Source: Rhodobacteraceae bacterium HTCC2150 (GTDB lineage Bacteria > Pseudomonadota > Alphaproteobacteria > Rhodobacterales > Rhodobacteraceae). Taken from it: DNA of 64,000 bases. This document shows positions 8,302 through 16,633 of this stretch, piece by piece. A model generated the notes under the pieces. The model was not told the DNA's origin, did not search any database, and was given only the letters and a program-made list of their open reading frames with translations. Each line of letters begins with the position of its first letter. The stretch's first letter is position 1. Position numbers and translations under genes: made by a program. The stretch lies in contig AAXZ01000002.1 of NCBI GenBank assembly GCA_000169395.1, forward strand, positions 868,001-932,000, in the 5' to 3' direction.

Positions 8302-8984
8302 TTCAAAAGCAATTGTTTTTGCAACTTGTGATGTAACAACTGCACCTCAGTTGTTGATATTACAACGCCCTTACGCCATCGATTATCCCGCATTACTGTG
8401 GGGTATCGCGCTGTGTAATCACGATATTGATCGTTCGTGACCGCAAATGAAACGGGTAAATATTTTAGTGCATCAAGAATGAATTGATCAGCTTGAACGC
8501 CCCCAGGCATGACATAGATTTCCAAAGGCTCCAGCCCGAATATATCTTGCAACAATGCCCATGAATGATCCTCACTTTTCGGGAATGCCCCGTGCTCACT
8601 TAGGGTGTAGTAGATGTTGGCGTCAAAAAAGCAAACGATCCGATACCCCTCGTTGCGCAATTGATTGATCAACATGCCCAACGGCACCGCATCATAGCCC
8701 TTGTCATGCCCATAATAATAAATATTGCTGCCATCAAAAATCACGGTTTTTGCATCAAGGCGAAGATGGCGCATAAAACCTGCCCGATCATGATCCAACA
8801 ATCGATGCGTTTTGACGGCCTGTCTTTTGCGGTGCGTGATTTTTGTCTTGGGCTGCTTATCAATAAATAGATACACCACGACCAACACAGCACCAATGAT
8901 GGCGGGCAACGTGAGGTCTAAATTGATGTTCATCGCCAGCAACCAAGCAGGCACCGCAAGGAACGACAGGATCATCACCAACAC
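8298..8984 (-). CDS. Membrane-anchored NYN/PIN-like ribonuclease domain protein
   Basis: This 228-residue protein has two N-terminal hydrophobic helices (VLVMILSFLAVPAWLLAM and LPAIIGAVLVVVYLFI), a basic linker, then a NYN (Zc3h12a/Rae1-type PIN-like) domain from about residue 75. The acidic metal-binding positions are visible in VIFDGSNIYYYG, VCFFDANIYYTL and FAVTNDQYRDY. NYN proteins are endoribonucleases. The annotated start is GTG 8984 or ATG 8975. The frame stays open upstream to a TAG at 9066-9068 and encodes a Lys-rich stretch that looks like real protein, but no ATG, GTG or TTG is available there. It is convergent with the aminotransferase gene. Confidence 0.8.
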   Translation of the reverse strand: MLVMILSFLAVPAWLLAMNINLDLTLPAIIGAVLVVVYLFIDKQPKTKITHRKRQAVKTHRLLDHDRAGFMRHLRLDAKTVIFDGSNIYYYGHDKGYDAVPLGMLINQLRNEGYRIVCFFDANIYYTLSEHGAFPKSEDHSWALLQDIFGLEPLEIYVMPGGVQADQFILDALKYLPVSFAVTNDQYRDYTARYPTVMRDNRWRKGVVISTTEVQLLHHKLQKQLLLN

Positions 8985-9120
8985 AAAGAATTTTTTGACA
9001 AATTTTCTTGACGACGGCTTAGAAGGTTCTGCCGGTCCATCATCTTTCTTTAATTTCTTCGGTGACTATAAATCACCCAGTGTAATTGGATTATTCAAAA
9101 TAATTTGGCCTTTTAAGTAT

Positions 9121-9154
9121 TAGAATTCACAATATTATACAAAATACAATTCTA
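9121..9154. repeat. Inverted repeat TAGAATT/AATTCTA upstream of the NYN gene
   Basis: TAGAATT (9121-9127) and AATTCTA (9148-9154) are exact reverse complements separated by 20 AT-rich bases. They lie between the NYN gene and the amtB terminator, where the NYN promoter should be. They may be an operator or part of an AT-rich promoter; there is no other evidence. Confidence 0.25.
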
Positions 9155-9187
9155 CCAGTTTGGCTAATTGCATCAATTCCTAACATA

Positions 9188-9216
9188 AAAAGGCCTCTAA
9201 TAAACAGAGGCCTTTT
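9188..9216 (-). terminator. Intrinsic terminator of glnK-amtB
   Basis: AAAAGGCCTCT (9188-9198) and AGAGGCCTTTT (9206-9216) form an 11-bp stem with a 7-nt loop, 17 bases beyond the amtB stop. Read on the minus strand the 3' arm ends in a U run, giving a classic Rho-independent terminator. On the plus strand it also ends in TTTT, so it may act in both directions. Confidence 0.88.
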
Positions 9217-9233
9217 AGGATGTTAAACAACTT

Positions 9234-10574
9234 TTAGCGCGAAAATTCTGGATATGCTTCCATGCCTAATTCAGCTGCATCAAGCCCCATGACTTCGTCG
9301 TCTTCATTAACACGAATACCCATGACAGCCTTCAAGACCAGCCAAACAACCAGTGAAACCGTGAACGTAAAGAGACCGACCACAAGGATACCATAGATTT
9401 GCGTACCCAAGTTTGCGTCACCGTTGGTCAGAACAACAGCTAGTGTGCCCCAAATGCCGCCGAACAAGTGAACGGGAATGGCACCGACCACATCGTCGAT
9501 TTTGAACCGGTCAAGCAAAGGCACACCGAATACGACGATCAAGCCACCTACCCCGCCGATCAAACATGACCATGCCATCGTTGGCATCAAGGGTTCTGCC
9601 GTAATTGAAACCAATCCCGCCAAGGCACCGTTCAGCACCATTGTCAGGTCTATCTTGCCATACACCAATTGGGTTGTGACCATTGCTACAAAAGCGCCCG
9701 CAGCGGCGGCCATGTTGGTGTTTACGAAGATCCGGCTGACGTCAGCAATATCGCTGATTGAACCCATGGCAAGTTGTGAGCCGCCATTAAAGCCGAACCA
9801 ACCAAGCCACAAGATGAATGTACCCAATGTTGCCATTGGCAAGTTTGAACCAAGCATTGGAATTACACGGCCGTCTTTGTATTTGCCAATCCGCGCGCCA
9901 AGGACCAATGCACCAGCAAGTGCGGCCCATCCACCAACAGAGTGAACAACCGTGGAACCCGCGAAATCAAGGAAACCGGCACTGTCTAAAAACCCACCGC
10001 CCCATTTCCATGCCGCTTGTACAGGGTAAATAAGACCAGTCAAAATAACGCTGAAAATCAAGAAGGGCCAAAGTTTGATCCGCTCAGCCAAAGCACCAGA
10101 AACAATCGAGGCGGTCGCGGCGCAGAACATCAGTTGAAAAAAATAGTCCGATGCTGTCGAGGCATATGCTGCATCATCAACTGCACTTAAGGCCACACCA
10201 ACGGGTTCAACTACTGCCACCCCCCAAACACCGGAAAAGACGCCATCAATGGCCCAAGTACCAAGCGGGTACATCAAGTTATAACCAACTAGATAATAAG
10301 CCATGCAGGCGAGGCTAAACAAACCCATATTCTTGGTTAACTGCATGGTCACGTTTTTGGAACGCACCAGACCCGCCTCTAACATGGCAAATCCTGCCGC
10401 CATAAAGAACACTAGAAATCCGCCGATCAAAAACAATAGAGTGTTCAAAATCCAAACCAATTCCTGGCTTACGCCACCAGTGGTCGCATCTTGCGCAAAC
10501 ACATAACCAGGCGTTAACAGCGCCAAAGTACTAATCGCTACACCAACACGAGTAATTTTTGAATGATCTAGCAT
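9234..10574 (-). CDS. amtB: Ammonium transporter
   Basis: This 446-residue protein starts with a signal peptide (MLDHSKITRVGVAISTLALL, ending near VFAQD) followed by about 11 membrane helices. The twin-His pore residues are visible in TVVHSVGGWAALAG and AIPVHLFGGIWGTL, and LMFCAATASIVSGALAERIK is the conserved Amt helix. It conducts ammonia/ammonium across the inner membrane and is blocked by GlnK binding. The start is CAT 10572-10574; the in-frame extension to 10658 would be read from inside glnK and is rejected. It begins one base after the glnK stop, so the two are co-transcribed. Confidence 0.96.
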   Translation of the reverse strand: MLDHSKITRVGVAISTLALLTPGYVFAQDATTGGVSQELVWILNTLLFLIGGFLVFFMAAGFAMLEAGLVRSKNVTMQLTKNMGLFSLACMAYYLVGYNLMYPLGTWAIDGVFSGVWGVAVVEPVGVALSAVDDAAYASTASDYFFQLMFCAATASIVSGALAERIKLWPFLIFSVILTGLIYPVQAAWKWGGGFLDSAGFLDFAGSTVVHSVGGWAALAGALVLGARIGKYKDGRVIPMLGSNLPMATLGTFILWLGWFGFNGGSQLAMGSISDIADVSRIFVNTNMAAAAGAFVAMVTTQLVYGKIDLTMVLNGALAGLVSITAEPLMPTMAWSCLIGGVGGLIVVFGVPLLDRFKIDDVVGAIPVHLFGGIWGTLAVVLTNGDANLGTQIYGILVVGLFTFTVSLVVWLVLKAVMGIRVNEDDEVMGLDAAELGMEAYPEFSR

Positions 10575-10575
10575 C

Positions 10576-10914
10576 TTAAAGCGCCTCTTCGTTTGTTTCG
10601 CCAGTGCGCACGCGCACAGCTTGTTGCAGGTCCAAAACGAATATCTTTCCGTCCCCAATTTTGTCTGTTCGCGCCGCTTTGGTCAGGGTTTCAAGAACTG
10701 CGTCTGCTATGTCGGCACTGACAGCGATTTCCAATTTGATCTTAGGCACATAATTGACCGCATATTCTGCACCCCGATAGATTTCAGTATGTCCCGATTG
10801 AGCGCCAAATCCTTTGATCTCACTCACCATCATTCCGCGAACACCTATGTCGCTTAGTGCTTCTCGAACGGCTTCCAACCGAAATGGTTTGATTGCAGCT
10901 ATGATAAACTTCAC
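10576..10914 (-). CDS. glnK: Nitrogen regulatory protein PII
   Basis: This is a 112-residue PII signal protein. Starting at GTG 10914, the T-loop Tyr falls at residue 51 (RGAEY), the uridylylation site, and Gln39 is in the 2-oxoglutarate/ATP loop. KIGDGKIFVLDL is the conserved B-loop/C-terminal signature. AAAGGATG precedes the GTG with 5-6 bases of spacing. The operon with amtB identifies it as the GlnK paralogue, which gates AmtB according to nitrogen status. It is divergent from mrcA. Confidence 0.95.
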   Translation of the reverse strand: MKFIIAAIKPFRLEAVREALSDIGVRGMMVSEIKGFGAQSGHTEIYRGAEYAVNYVPKIKLEIAVSADIADAVLETLTKAARTDKIGDGKIFVLDLQQAVRVRTGETNEEAL

Positions 10915-11043
10915 CCCGCATCCTTTCTGTTTTTGCTCGACGATGATCGCCAAGCAGATTTGATAATCAGGCAGAGCGGCGTGGTCGGTTTCAACAGTTG
11001 GTCAGCAAGAAAACAGGGAAAAAACTGAAATTTTTCAAAAAAA

Positions 11044-11068
11044 TTGCACAAAAATTAGTCTTTGCACA
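11044..11068. promoter_or_regulatory. Tandem TTGCACA repeats upstream of glnK
   Basis: TTGCACA occurs at 11044-11050 and 11062-11068, an 18-bp period, in the AT-rich glnK/mrcA divergent region. TGCAC is the half-site of NtrC enhancer sequences, and glnK-amtB operons are usually NtrC-controlled. The two copies are direct rather than inverted, and no convincing sigma-54 promoter (TGGCAC-N5-TTGC) was seen, so this is tentative. Confidence 0.3.
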
Positions 11069-11163
11069 TTTTTTAGGCATTATTTCAACGCAAAATCACC
11101 TCGCCCTTTGGTTCATCACGGCGTATCCTAGGCACAAGCGCAGCAACAAAGCGTATTAGGCAG

Positions 11164-13335
11164 ATGAGCAATTCAAACAAAAGATCACCACTTTTAGTGG
11201 CCGAAAAGCGTAAAAAACCGAAACCGAAAACCAGTTTGCTAACGCGACTGGGCAGGCTTGTGTTTTCGCGCAAACTCAAGAAAAAGAAATCTCGGGGACC
11301 CAGAAAGAGAAAATCACAACTGCCGCTGATATTGCGTTGGCCGCTGGCAATTCTCATCCTTATATGGCGCATAATTTGGGGCGTGACTTGGCGTGCAAGC
11401 GTTGTTGTTGCTCTGCTGGTTGGTCTTGGCGTTAGTTACTATTATTCAACCCTGCCAGTTGTCACCGATTTGCTTGATGCCCGTGCACGCGGCTCTGTCA
11501 CCTTGTTGGATCGCAATGACCAAGTATTTGCTTGGCGCGGCGAACAGTTTGGCGGTGCAATCACAACAGACACGGTATCACCACACCTAAAGAATGCGTT
11601 GATCGCCACCGAGGATAAACGGTTTTATCGGCACATCGGTGTTAGCCCGCGCGGTGTGGCATCAGCCATTCGCATTAACCTTTCCGAAGGGCGCGGCCCC
11701 CTATCAGGCCATGGTGGATCAACTTTAACGCAGCAAACCGCAAAATTGTTGTGCCTAGGCATTCCTTACGACACGGATGTTTGGGCAAGTGAAGCCGCCT
11801 ATGAGGCGGATTGCCGTGAAAGTTCGCTATGGCGCAAAGTCAAAGAAGCCGCGTATGCCATGGCGCTTGAGGCGGCATATACAAAAGACGACATTTTGAC
11901 GATCTACATGAACCGTGCCTTTTTGGGTTCAGGTTCCCGTGGTTTTCAAGCAGCCAGCGAACGTTATTTTGGTAAGTCCGCAAACGAGCTGAACCCACCT
12001 GAATCTGCGATGCTGGCCGGATTGCTTAAAGCGCCGACAAGATACGCGCCGACCAACAATCTAAAACGATCCCAAGATCGTGCGGCGACAGTTCTGCGGT
12101 TGATGTGGGAACAAGGGTATTTGACAGATCAAGAACTAGCGATTGCAAACGCGGCGCCTGCAACCCTTTCTAAGGTGGCCGAGGCCCGCGCAGGTGGCTT
12201 TTTTGCCGATTGGGTGATGGGTCAAGGCCCTGCATTTTTGGCAAGCGATACCACCGAAGATGTAATTATGCGCACGACTTTTGATCCTGAAATTCAGATT
12301 GCCGCCGAAGAAGCCGTTGCTTGGATTTTTGAAAACAAAGTCAGCGAAGGATCCAAAGCGGAAACCGCTGTAATTGTGATGTCCGCAGATGGTGCGGTTC
12401 GCGCAATTGTTGGCGGGCGAAACAAAGTTGTTGGTGGGTTCAACCGCGCAACACAAGCGCGTCGTCAAACCGGATCCGCCTTTAAGCCTTTTGTTTACGC
12501 GACAGCAATGGATTTGGGCTATACGCCAAATTCCTTAATCATTGACGAGCCACTCACCCTAGACATTCCAGGTTCTGGCCCTTGGACACCTCGCAATTAT
12601 GACAATGAATTTCGGGGGGAAATTACACTGACCGAGGCGTTGCGAAATTCACTAAATATTCCAGCCGTGAAAATTTCGGAATCCGTGGGGCGTGAAAACG
12701 TACGCAAAATCGCAGCTGATTTTGGCATTCAAAGCGATCTGGCCGCTGGCCCAGCGCTGGCCCTAGGGGCGTCAGACGCCACGCTATTGGAAACTACTGG
12801 CGCCTATGCAGGCATCTTAAATGGTGGGCGCTCGGTTCGCCCCTATGGTTTGGTGGATCTAACGCTTGTGGGTGATGATGCGCCATTGATTGGCCAAGAC
12901 GGCGGTATGGGAGAGCGCGTAATTTCGGAAACGGCAGCGGGTTATCTAACATATATGATGGCACAGGTTGTAGATGGCGGAACAGGCGGACGCGCCCGTC
13001 TTGATGGTCATCCGGCCGCGGGTAAAACCGGTACAACCCAAGGGGCCAAAGACGCTTGGTTTGTTGGCTTCACCGCGGATTACGTCGCCGGTGTCTGGAT
13101 GGGTAATGACGACAACGTGCCATTGCGTGGCGTGACAGGCGGCGGGTTGCCTGCGGAAATTTGGCATGAAACGATGAAGCGTGTAACCGCTGGATTGCCA
13201 CCGCGTCCTTTGCCAATCGTTGTTCCAGCACCAATCGTACCCGATCCCGAACCTAATCAGCGTGGCAACAACGGCGTATCCAATACGGAAAATGCGATTC
13301 TAAATATTCTCGGTCGGATACTTGGCGGAAATTAG
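11164..13335 (+). CDS. mrcA: Class A penicillin-binding protein (PBP1A-type)
   Basis: This 723-residue bifunctional peptidoglycan synthase has a very basic cytoplasmic N terminus of about 70 residues (PRKRKSQ, KKKKSRG) followed by one membrane anchor (SVVVALLVGLGVSYYYS). The GT51 glycosyltransferase domain follows (ATEDKRFYRHIGV with the catalytic Glu, then GGSTLTQQ). The transpeptidase domain carries SAFK (in RQTGSAFKPF), SLN (RNSLNIP) and KTGTT, the three penicillin-binding motifs. It polymerises and crosslinks glycan on the periplasmic side. The C-terminal 40 residues are Pro/Asn-rich and probably disordered. It is divergent from glnK and convergent with mlaC. Confidence 0.95.
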   Translation: MSNSNKRSPLLVAEKRKKPKPKTSLLTRLGRLVFSRKLKKKKSRGPRKRKSQLPLILRWPLAILILIWRIIWGVTWRASVVVALLVGLGVSYYYSTLPVVTDLLDARARGSVTLLDRNDQVFAWRGEQFGGAITTDTVSPHLKNALIATEDKRFYRHIGVSPRGVASAIRINLSEGRGPLSGHGGSTLTQQTAKLLCLGIPYDTDVWASEAAYEADCRESSLWRKVKEAAYAMALEAAYTKDDILTIYMNRAFLGSGSRGFQAASERYFGKSANELNPPESAMLAGLLKAPTRYAPTNNLKRSQDRAATVLRLMWEQGYLTDQELAIANAAPATLSKVAEARAGGFFADWVMGQGPAFLASDTTEDVIMRTTFDPEIQIAAEEAVAWIFENKVSEGSKAETAVIVMSADGAVRAIVGGRNKVVGGFNRATQARRQTGSAFKPFVYATAMDLGYTPNSLIIDEPLTLDIPGSGPWTPRNYDNEFRGEITLTEALRNSLNIPAVKISESVGRENVRKIAADFGIQSDLAAGPALALGASDATLLETTGAYAGILNGGRSVRPYGLVDLTLVGDDAPLIGQDGGMGERVISETAAGYLTYMMAQVVDGGTGGRARLDGHPAAGKTGTTQGAKDAWFVGFTADYVAGVWMGNDDNVPLRGVTGGGLPAEIWHETMKRVTAGLPPRPLPIVVPAPIVPDPEPNQRGNNGVSNTENAILNILGRILGGN

Positions 13336-13357
13336 ATCCAGTTAGATGAAATGCGCA

Positions 13358-13975
13358 TTAACCAGCGCGTTTCAAATCCGCGATCATTTTGTCGATGTTG
13401 CCACCGCGTCGATCCAACATTGCACCGATTTCCGCTTTTTCGGTGAGCGTCACGTTGATGCCTTCGATGTACATATTAAAAAACTTATCGCGCCCGCTTT
13501 TGTCGGAAACCAGAAACGTCACATTGAATGGCGCTTGGCCCTTCAAAAAGGCGGTCGTTTTAACCTCAAAGAATGACTTCACCGCACGCGATGAATCCAC
13601 TTGAATACGTCCACCGATGAATTCGCGAAAACGTTTTCCATATTTTCGTGACAAATAACCTGAAAATGCTTTGGTAAATGCCGACATTTGGCGTGACGTG
13701 GCACGGCGTGAATCCACGCCCAAAACCTGACGTGCAATGATTGGTACATCGCCATATTTGTTAAAGAATTTTTCAAAGTCGCCATACATCGATTTTGACG
13801 ACTTGCCGCTATCGATAATTTTAAAAATATCGACGACCATCGCATCAATCAACGAACGCGCCTGCCCTGCTGTCAGCGCAATTGCGCCACCCACGTTGCC
13901 AGCCCAAAGAAACGCTGCACCGGCCATAAGGCCCAAGCTGCGGCGCGTGAAATTAGTTTGCGTAAGGATCGACAT
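13358..13975 (-). CDS. mlaC: MlaC-family phospholipid-binding periplasmic protein
   Basis: This 205-residue protein has an N-terminal Arg-pair signal (FTRRSLGLMAGAAFLW) ending near AIALTAG, then the MlaC/Ttg2D fold (DIFKIIDS, FEKFFNKYGDVPIIARQVLG, DKSGRDKFFNMYIEGINV). MlaC carries phospholipids between the outer-membrane MlaA-porin complex and the inner-membrane MlaFEDB transporter. ATG 13975 is chosen over 13996 because AGAGGAAG lies 6 bases upstream. It overlaps the 3' end of mlaA by 23 bases, so the two are coupled. The mlaFEDB genes are not in this window. Confidence 0.9.
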   Translation of the reverse strand: MSILTQTNFTRRSLGLMAGAAFLWAGNVGGAIALTAGQARSLIDAMVVDIFKIIDSGKSSKSMYGDFEKFFNKYGDVPIIARQVLGVDSRRATSRQMSAFTKAFSGYLSRKYGKRFREFIGGRIQVDSSRAVKSFFEVKTTAFLKGQAPFNVTFLVSDKSGRDKFFNMYIEGINVTLTEKAEIGAMLDRRGGNIDKMIADLKRAG

Positions 13976-14699
13976 ATTCTTCCTCTTGAATTCCATCTAA
14001 CTCGAAACGACGGCTTTGCAGATAGAACAATCGTGCCTGTGCATAACTGTCTGCACTTTCATATAGTACTTGATCCACGACATCTGAATACCTGTAACGC
14101 GATCCTGCCAAATTGAGCACTTTTGCGCCGGTTAAGTACCGAGAATGTGGTGCATGAACGACAAGTTTTAAAGGATTCATCACATAATCAACAACAGTGC
14201 CGACAGCAGCACGTTCCGTGGACGGGCCTAATGCGGGCAATTCAACATAATTTCCCTCTGGAACGCCCCAAACGGATAGGGTTTCACCAAAATCGGTATC
14301 GGCCCCATAAACTTGCATTTTGGTTGCCACATCAAACAAGCCCAATACGCCAATCGTTGTATTGATGGTGAATCTGACAGAATTTTCGATTGCCTTGCCC
14401 AACCGCAGTTGCAACAGATTGTTCAGAACCATTCCAGGCAACTCGGCATTATCTGCAAAATTATCCACGCCCATACGAACGGGTTCTGGAATAACTTTGC
14501 CATATCCATTTGACGCTGGCTTCACCAAAGTTTTGTCCAGTTTCAGATTAAACTGATGCACACGTCGATTTTGTACTTCGTAAGGGTCATTAATCTCGCC
14601 GCGACTTGTTGGCGACGATCCACAGCCAGCCAAAATCGCGCACAAAGCGAACCCCAACGAAATTTTCAACGCGGCGATAAATTTTGAACGAATACTCAC
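13953..14699 (-). CDS. mlaA: MlaA (VacJ) outer-membrane lipoprotein
   Basis: This 248-residue VacJ-family protein has a lipoprotein signal ending in the lipobox LAGC (Cys near residue 26). The family signature follows: NDPYEVQNRRVHQFN, RMGVDNFADNAELP, LLQLRLGKA, the TTIGVLGLFDVATK helix and FGETLSVWGVPEGNYVELPALGPS. MlaA removes misplaced phospholipid from the outer leaflet of the outer membrane. It precedes and overlaps mlaC, a pairing common in alphaproteobacteria. A CAACT/AGTTG palindrome lies just upstream. Confidence 0.95.
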   Translation of the reverse strand: MSIRSKFIAALKISLGFALCAILAGCGSSPTSRGEINDPYEVQNRRVHQFNLKLDKTLVKPASNGYGKVIPEPVRMGVDNFADNAELPGMVLNNLLQLRLGKAIENSVRFTINTTIGVLGLFDVATKMQVYGADTDFGETLSVWGVPEGNYVELPALGPSTERAAVGTVVDYVMNPLKLVVHAPHSRYLTGAKVLNLAGSRYRYSDVVDQVLYESADSYAQARLFYLQSRRFELDGIQEEEYVDPYAN

Positions 14700-14721
14700 A
14701 TCAAACTCATTTTTATTTCTA

Positions 14722-14736
14722 CAACTTAAATAGTTG
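14722..14736. promoter_or_regulatory. Palindrome CAACT-N5-AGTTG between mlaA and the secretion genes
   Basis: CAACT (14722-14726) and AGTTG (14732-14736) are perfect inverted arms around TAAAT. They sit 22 bases upstream of mlaA in the 188-bp divergent region shared with the type I secretion ABC gene. It is a possible operator, known only from symmetry. Confidence 0.3.
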
Positions 14737-14887
14737 CGACAGAATTACCTAAAGAACATTGTCATATTCTTTACGGATGGGATAGGCTTGTACGATTGAA
14801 TGGGCAAGTAACAACCTGTAAGGAATTTGGAACTGTGGCAATTATTGCATCGATAAAACGACCAAATGATAAAAGGACGCGTCCGAT

Positions 14888-16633
14888 TTGAAGAACCCAG
14901 CCCAAGAGATGTTAAACAAAGGCCGCGAAGAGCTAGCCAAGGCGCGTCGTCAAGGCCGGACAATTTTTACTGCTGTATTTGTTTTTAGCATTTTTGTTAA
15001 TTTGTTAATGCTTACTGGTCCTTTATATATGATGCAGGTCTATGACCGTGTCCTTGCCAGTCGTTCCGTTGAAACACTCGCCGCATTAACAATTCTCGTT
15101 GGTTTCCTTTTCCTTATGATGGGGCTTTTGGATTATTCCCGCGGTCGATTGATGGCGCGGGTTGGGGCGCGTTTTCAAAACACACTGGATCGCCGTGTCT
15201 TTTCAGCGATAATGACCAAGGCGACCTACGACAATTCTGGTAAAGTATTGCCAACAGGGTTGCGCGATTTGGAAGCAATTCAACGTTTATTTTCCTCACC
15301 AATCCTTTTGGCTCTTTGTGATATCCCATGGACGCCTGTCTTTTTGATGGTCATCTTTATTTTCCATCCTTGGCTTGGCATTTTGGCCACTGTGGGTGGC
15401 CTGATATTGATCGTAATCACGTTTTTGAACCAAAAGCTGACATCTGCTCCACTGCAGGTTGCGAATTCCACTAGCATGATGGCCGAACATTGGTCTGAAC
15501 AAATCCGCGCCGAAGCTGAAACTGTTCAAAGTCTAGGCATGCGCAACGCTGGTTTTGATCGCTGGCAAAAGGCCCGTGGAACAGCGCTGGATAAAACCAT
15601 TTCGGCCTCTGATTTTGCAGGTGTCTTCAGTTCAACTACAAAAACACTAAGGTTATTTTTGCAATCGGCGATCCTTGGGCTTGGGGCATATCTTGCAATA
15701 CATGGTGAAATCTCCGCCGGTGCGATGATTGCCGCCTCTATTTTAATGGGCCGTGCATTGTCACCGATTGATCAGGCAATCGGACAATGGGCGATGGTAG
15801 ATCGTGCAAAAAAAGGTTGGCAAGATTTGGCGGTACTTTTGGGTGAAATCCCAACCGAACCAGATCGCACAAACCTTCCGCGACCAGCTGCGAAATTGGT
15901 TGCACAACAAGTCACAGTTATACCACCCGGTCATTCACAAGCCTCACTCAAGGCCGTATCCTTTGCGATTGAACCCGGACAAGCACTGGGCGTAATTGGG
16001 CCATCTGGATCTGGTAAATCAACGCTTGCCCGCACTATCACAGGCGTTTGGCGGCCAGCGGGTGGAAAAATGCGACTGGATGGGGCGACTTTGGATCAAT
16101 ATGACCCAGACGTTCTTGGTGGATATATCGGATACCTTCCACAACGTGTGACACTGTTTGATGGCACGATTGCAGACAACATATCACGACTTTCCGTGAC
16201 CCCGGATCAGGAACAAATTGTTAACGCCGCAAAACGCGCTGCGGCCCACGACATGATCGTAAAACTGCCTAATGGATATGATACCCGTGTATCCGCCGCA
16301 GGTGGTATGTTATCCGGTGGTCAAATGCAGCGCATTGGATTGGCACGCGCCCTTTATGGCGATCCAGTTCTATTGGTTTTGGACGAACCAAACTCAAACC
16401 TAGATAACGAAGGGTCCGCCGCTTTAAACGGTGCAATCAAACAAATGAAAGCGGCAGGGCAATCGGTGATTATCATGGCGCACCGGCCTTCTGCCATTGA
16501 GGAATGCGATTTATTGTTGGTTTTGGATCTCGGCATGACACGTGCATATGGCCCCCGAGACGAAGTATTGCAAAAAACCGTAAAAAACCACGCCAGTATC
16601 GGCCAAAACAAACAGCCTGGGGGAATTAAATAA
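14888..16633 (+). CDS. Type I secretion ABC transporter (PrtD-type permease/ATPase)
   Basis: This 581-residue fused permease-ATPase has membrane helices in about residues 25-300 (LLMLTGPLYMMQVYDRVLASRS is the typical PrtD/HlyB helix 1-2 region). The ATPase has Walker A GPSGSGKST (about residue 372), signature LSGGQMQRIGLARAL and Walker B VLLVLDEPNSNLD. It lacks the N-terminal C39 peptidase domain, so it belongs to the PrtD/LapB-like exporters of RTX-type substrates. The start is TTG 14888 with AAAAGG upstream; ATG 14909 is possible. The SD overlaps a 10-bp palindrome (GGACGCGTCC, 14875-14884). The next gene overlaps in TAATG. Confidence 0.93.
   Translation: MKNPAQEMLNKGREELAKARRQGRTIFTAVFVFSIFVNLLMLTGPLYMMQVYDRVLASRSVETLAALTILVGFLFLMMGLLDYSRGRLMARVGARFQNTLDRRVFSAIMTKATYDNSGKVLPTGLRDLEAIQRLFSSPILLALCDIPWTPVFLMVIFIFHPWLGILATVGGLILIVITFLNQKLTSAPLQVANSTSMMAEHWSEQIRAEAETVQSLGMRNAGFDRWQKARGTALDKTISASDFAGVFSSTTKTLRLFLQSAILGLGAYLAIHGEISAGAMIAASILMGRALSPIDQAIGQWAMVDRAKKGWQDLAVLLGEIPTEPDRTNLPRPAAKLVAQQVTVIPPGHSQASLKAVSFAIEPGQALGVIGPSGSGKSTLARTITGVWRPAGGKMRLDGATLDQYDPDVLGGYIGYLPQRVTLFDGTIADNISRLSVTPDQEQIVNAAKRAAAHDMIVKLPNGYDTRVSAAGGMLSGGQMQRIGLARALYGDPVLLVLDEPNSNLDNEGSAALNGAIKQMKAAGQSVIIMAHRPSAIEECDLLLVLDLGMTRAYGPRDEVLQKTVKNHASIGQNKQPGGIK

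Noticed and set aside
10575-10658. N-terminal extension of amtB
   Set aside because: It would start inside glnK; the signal peptide begins at 10574.
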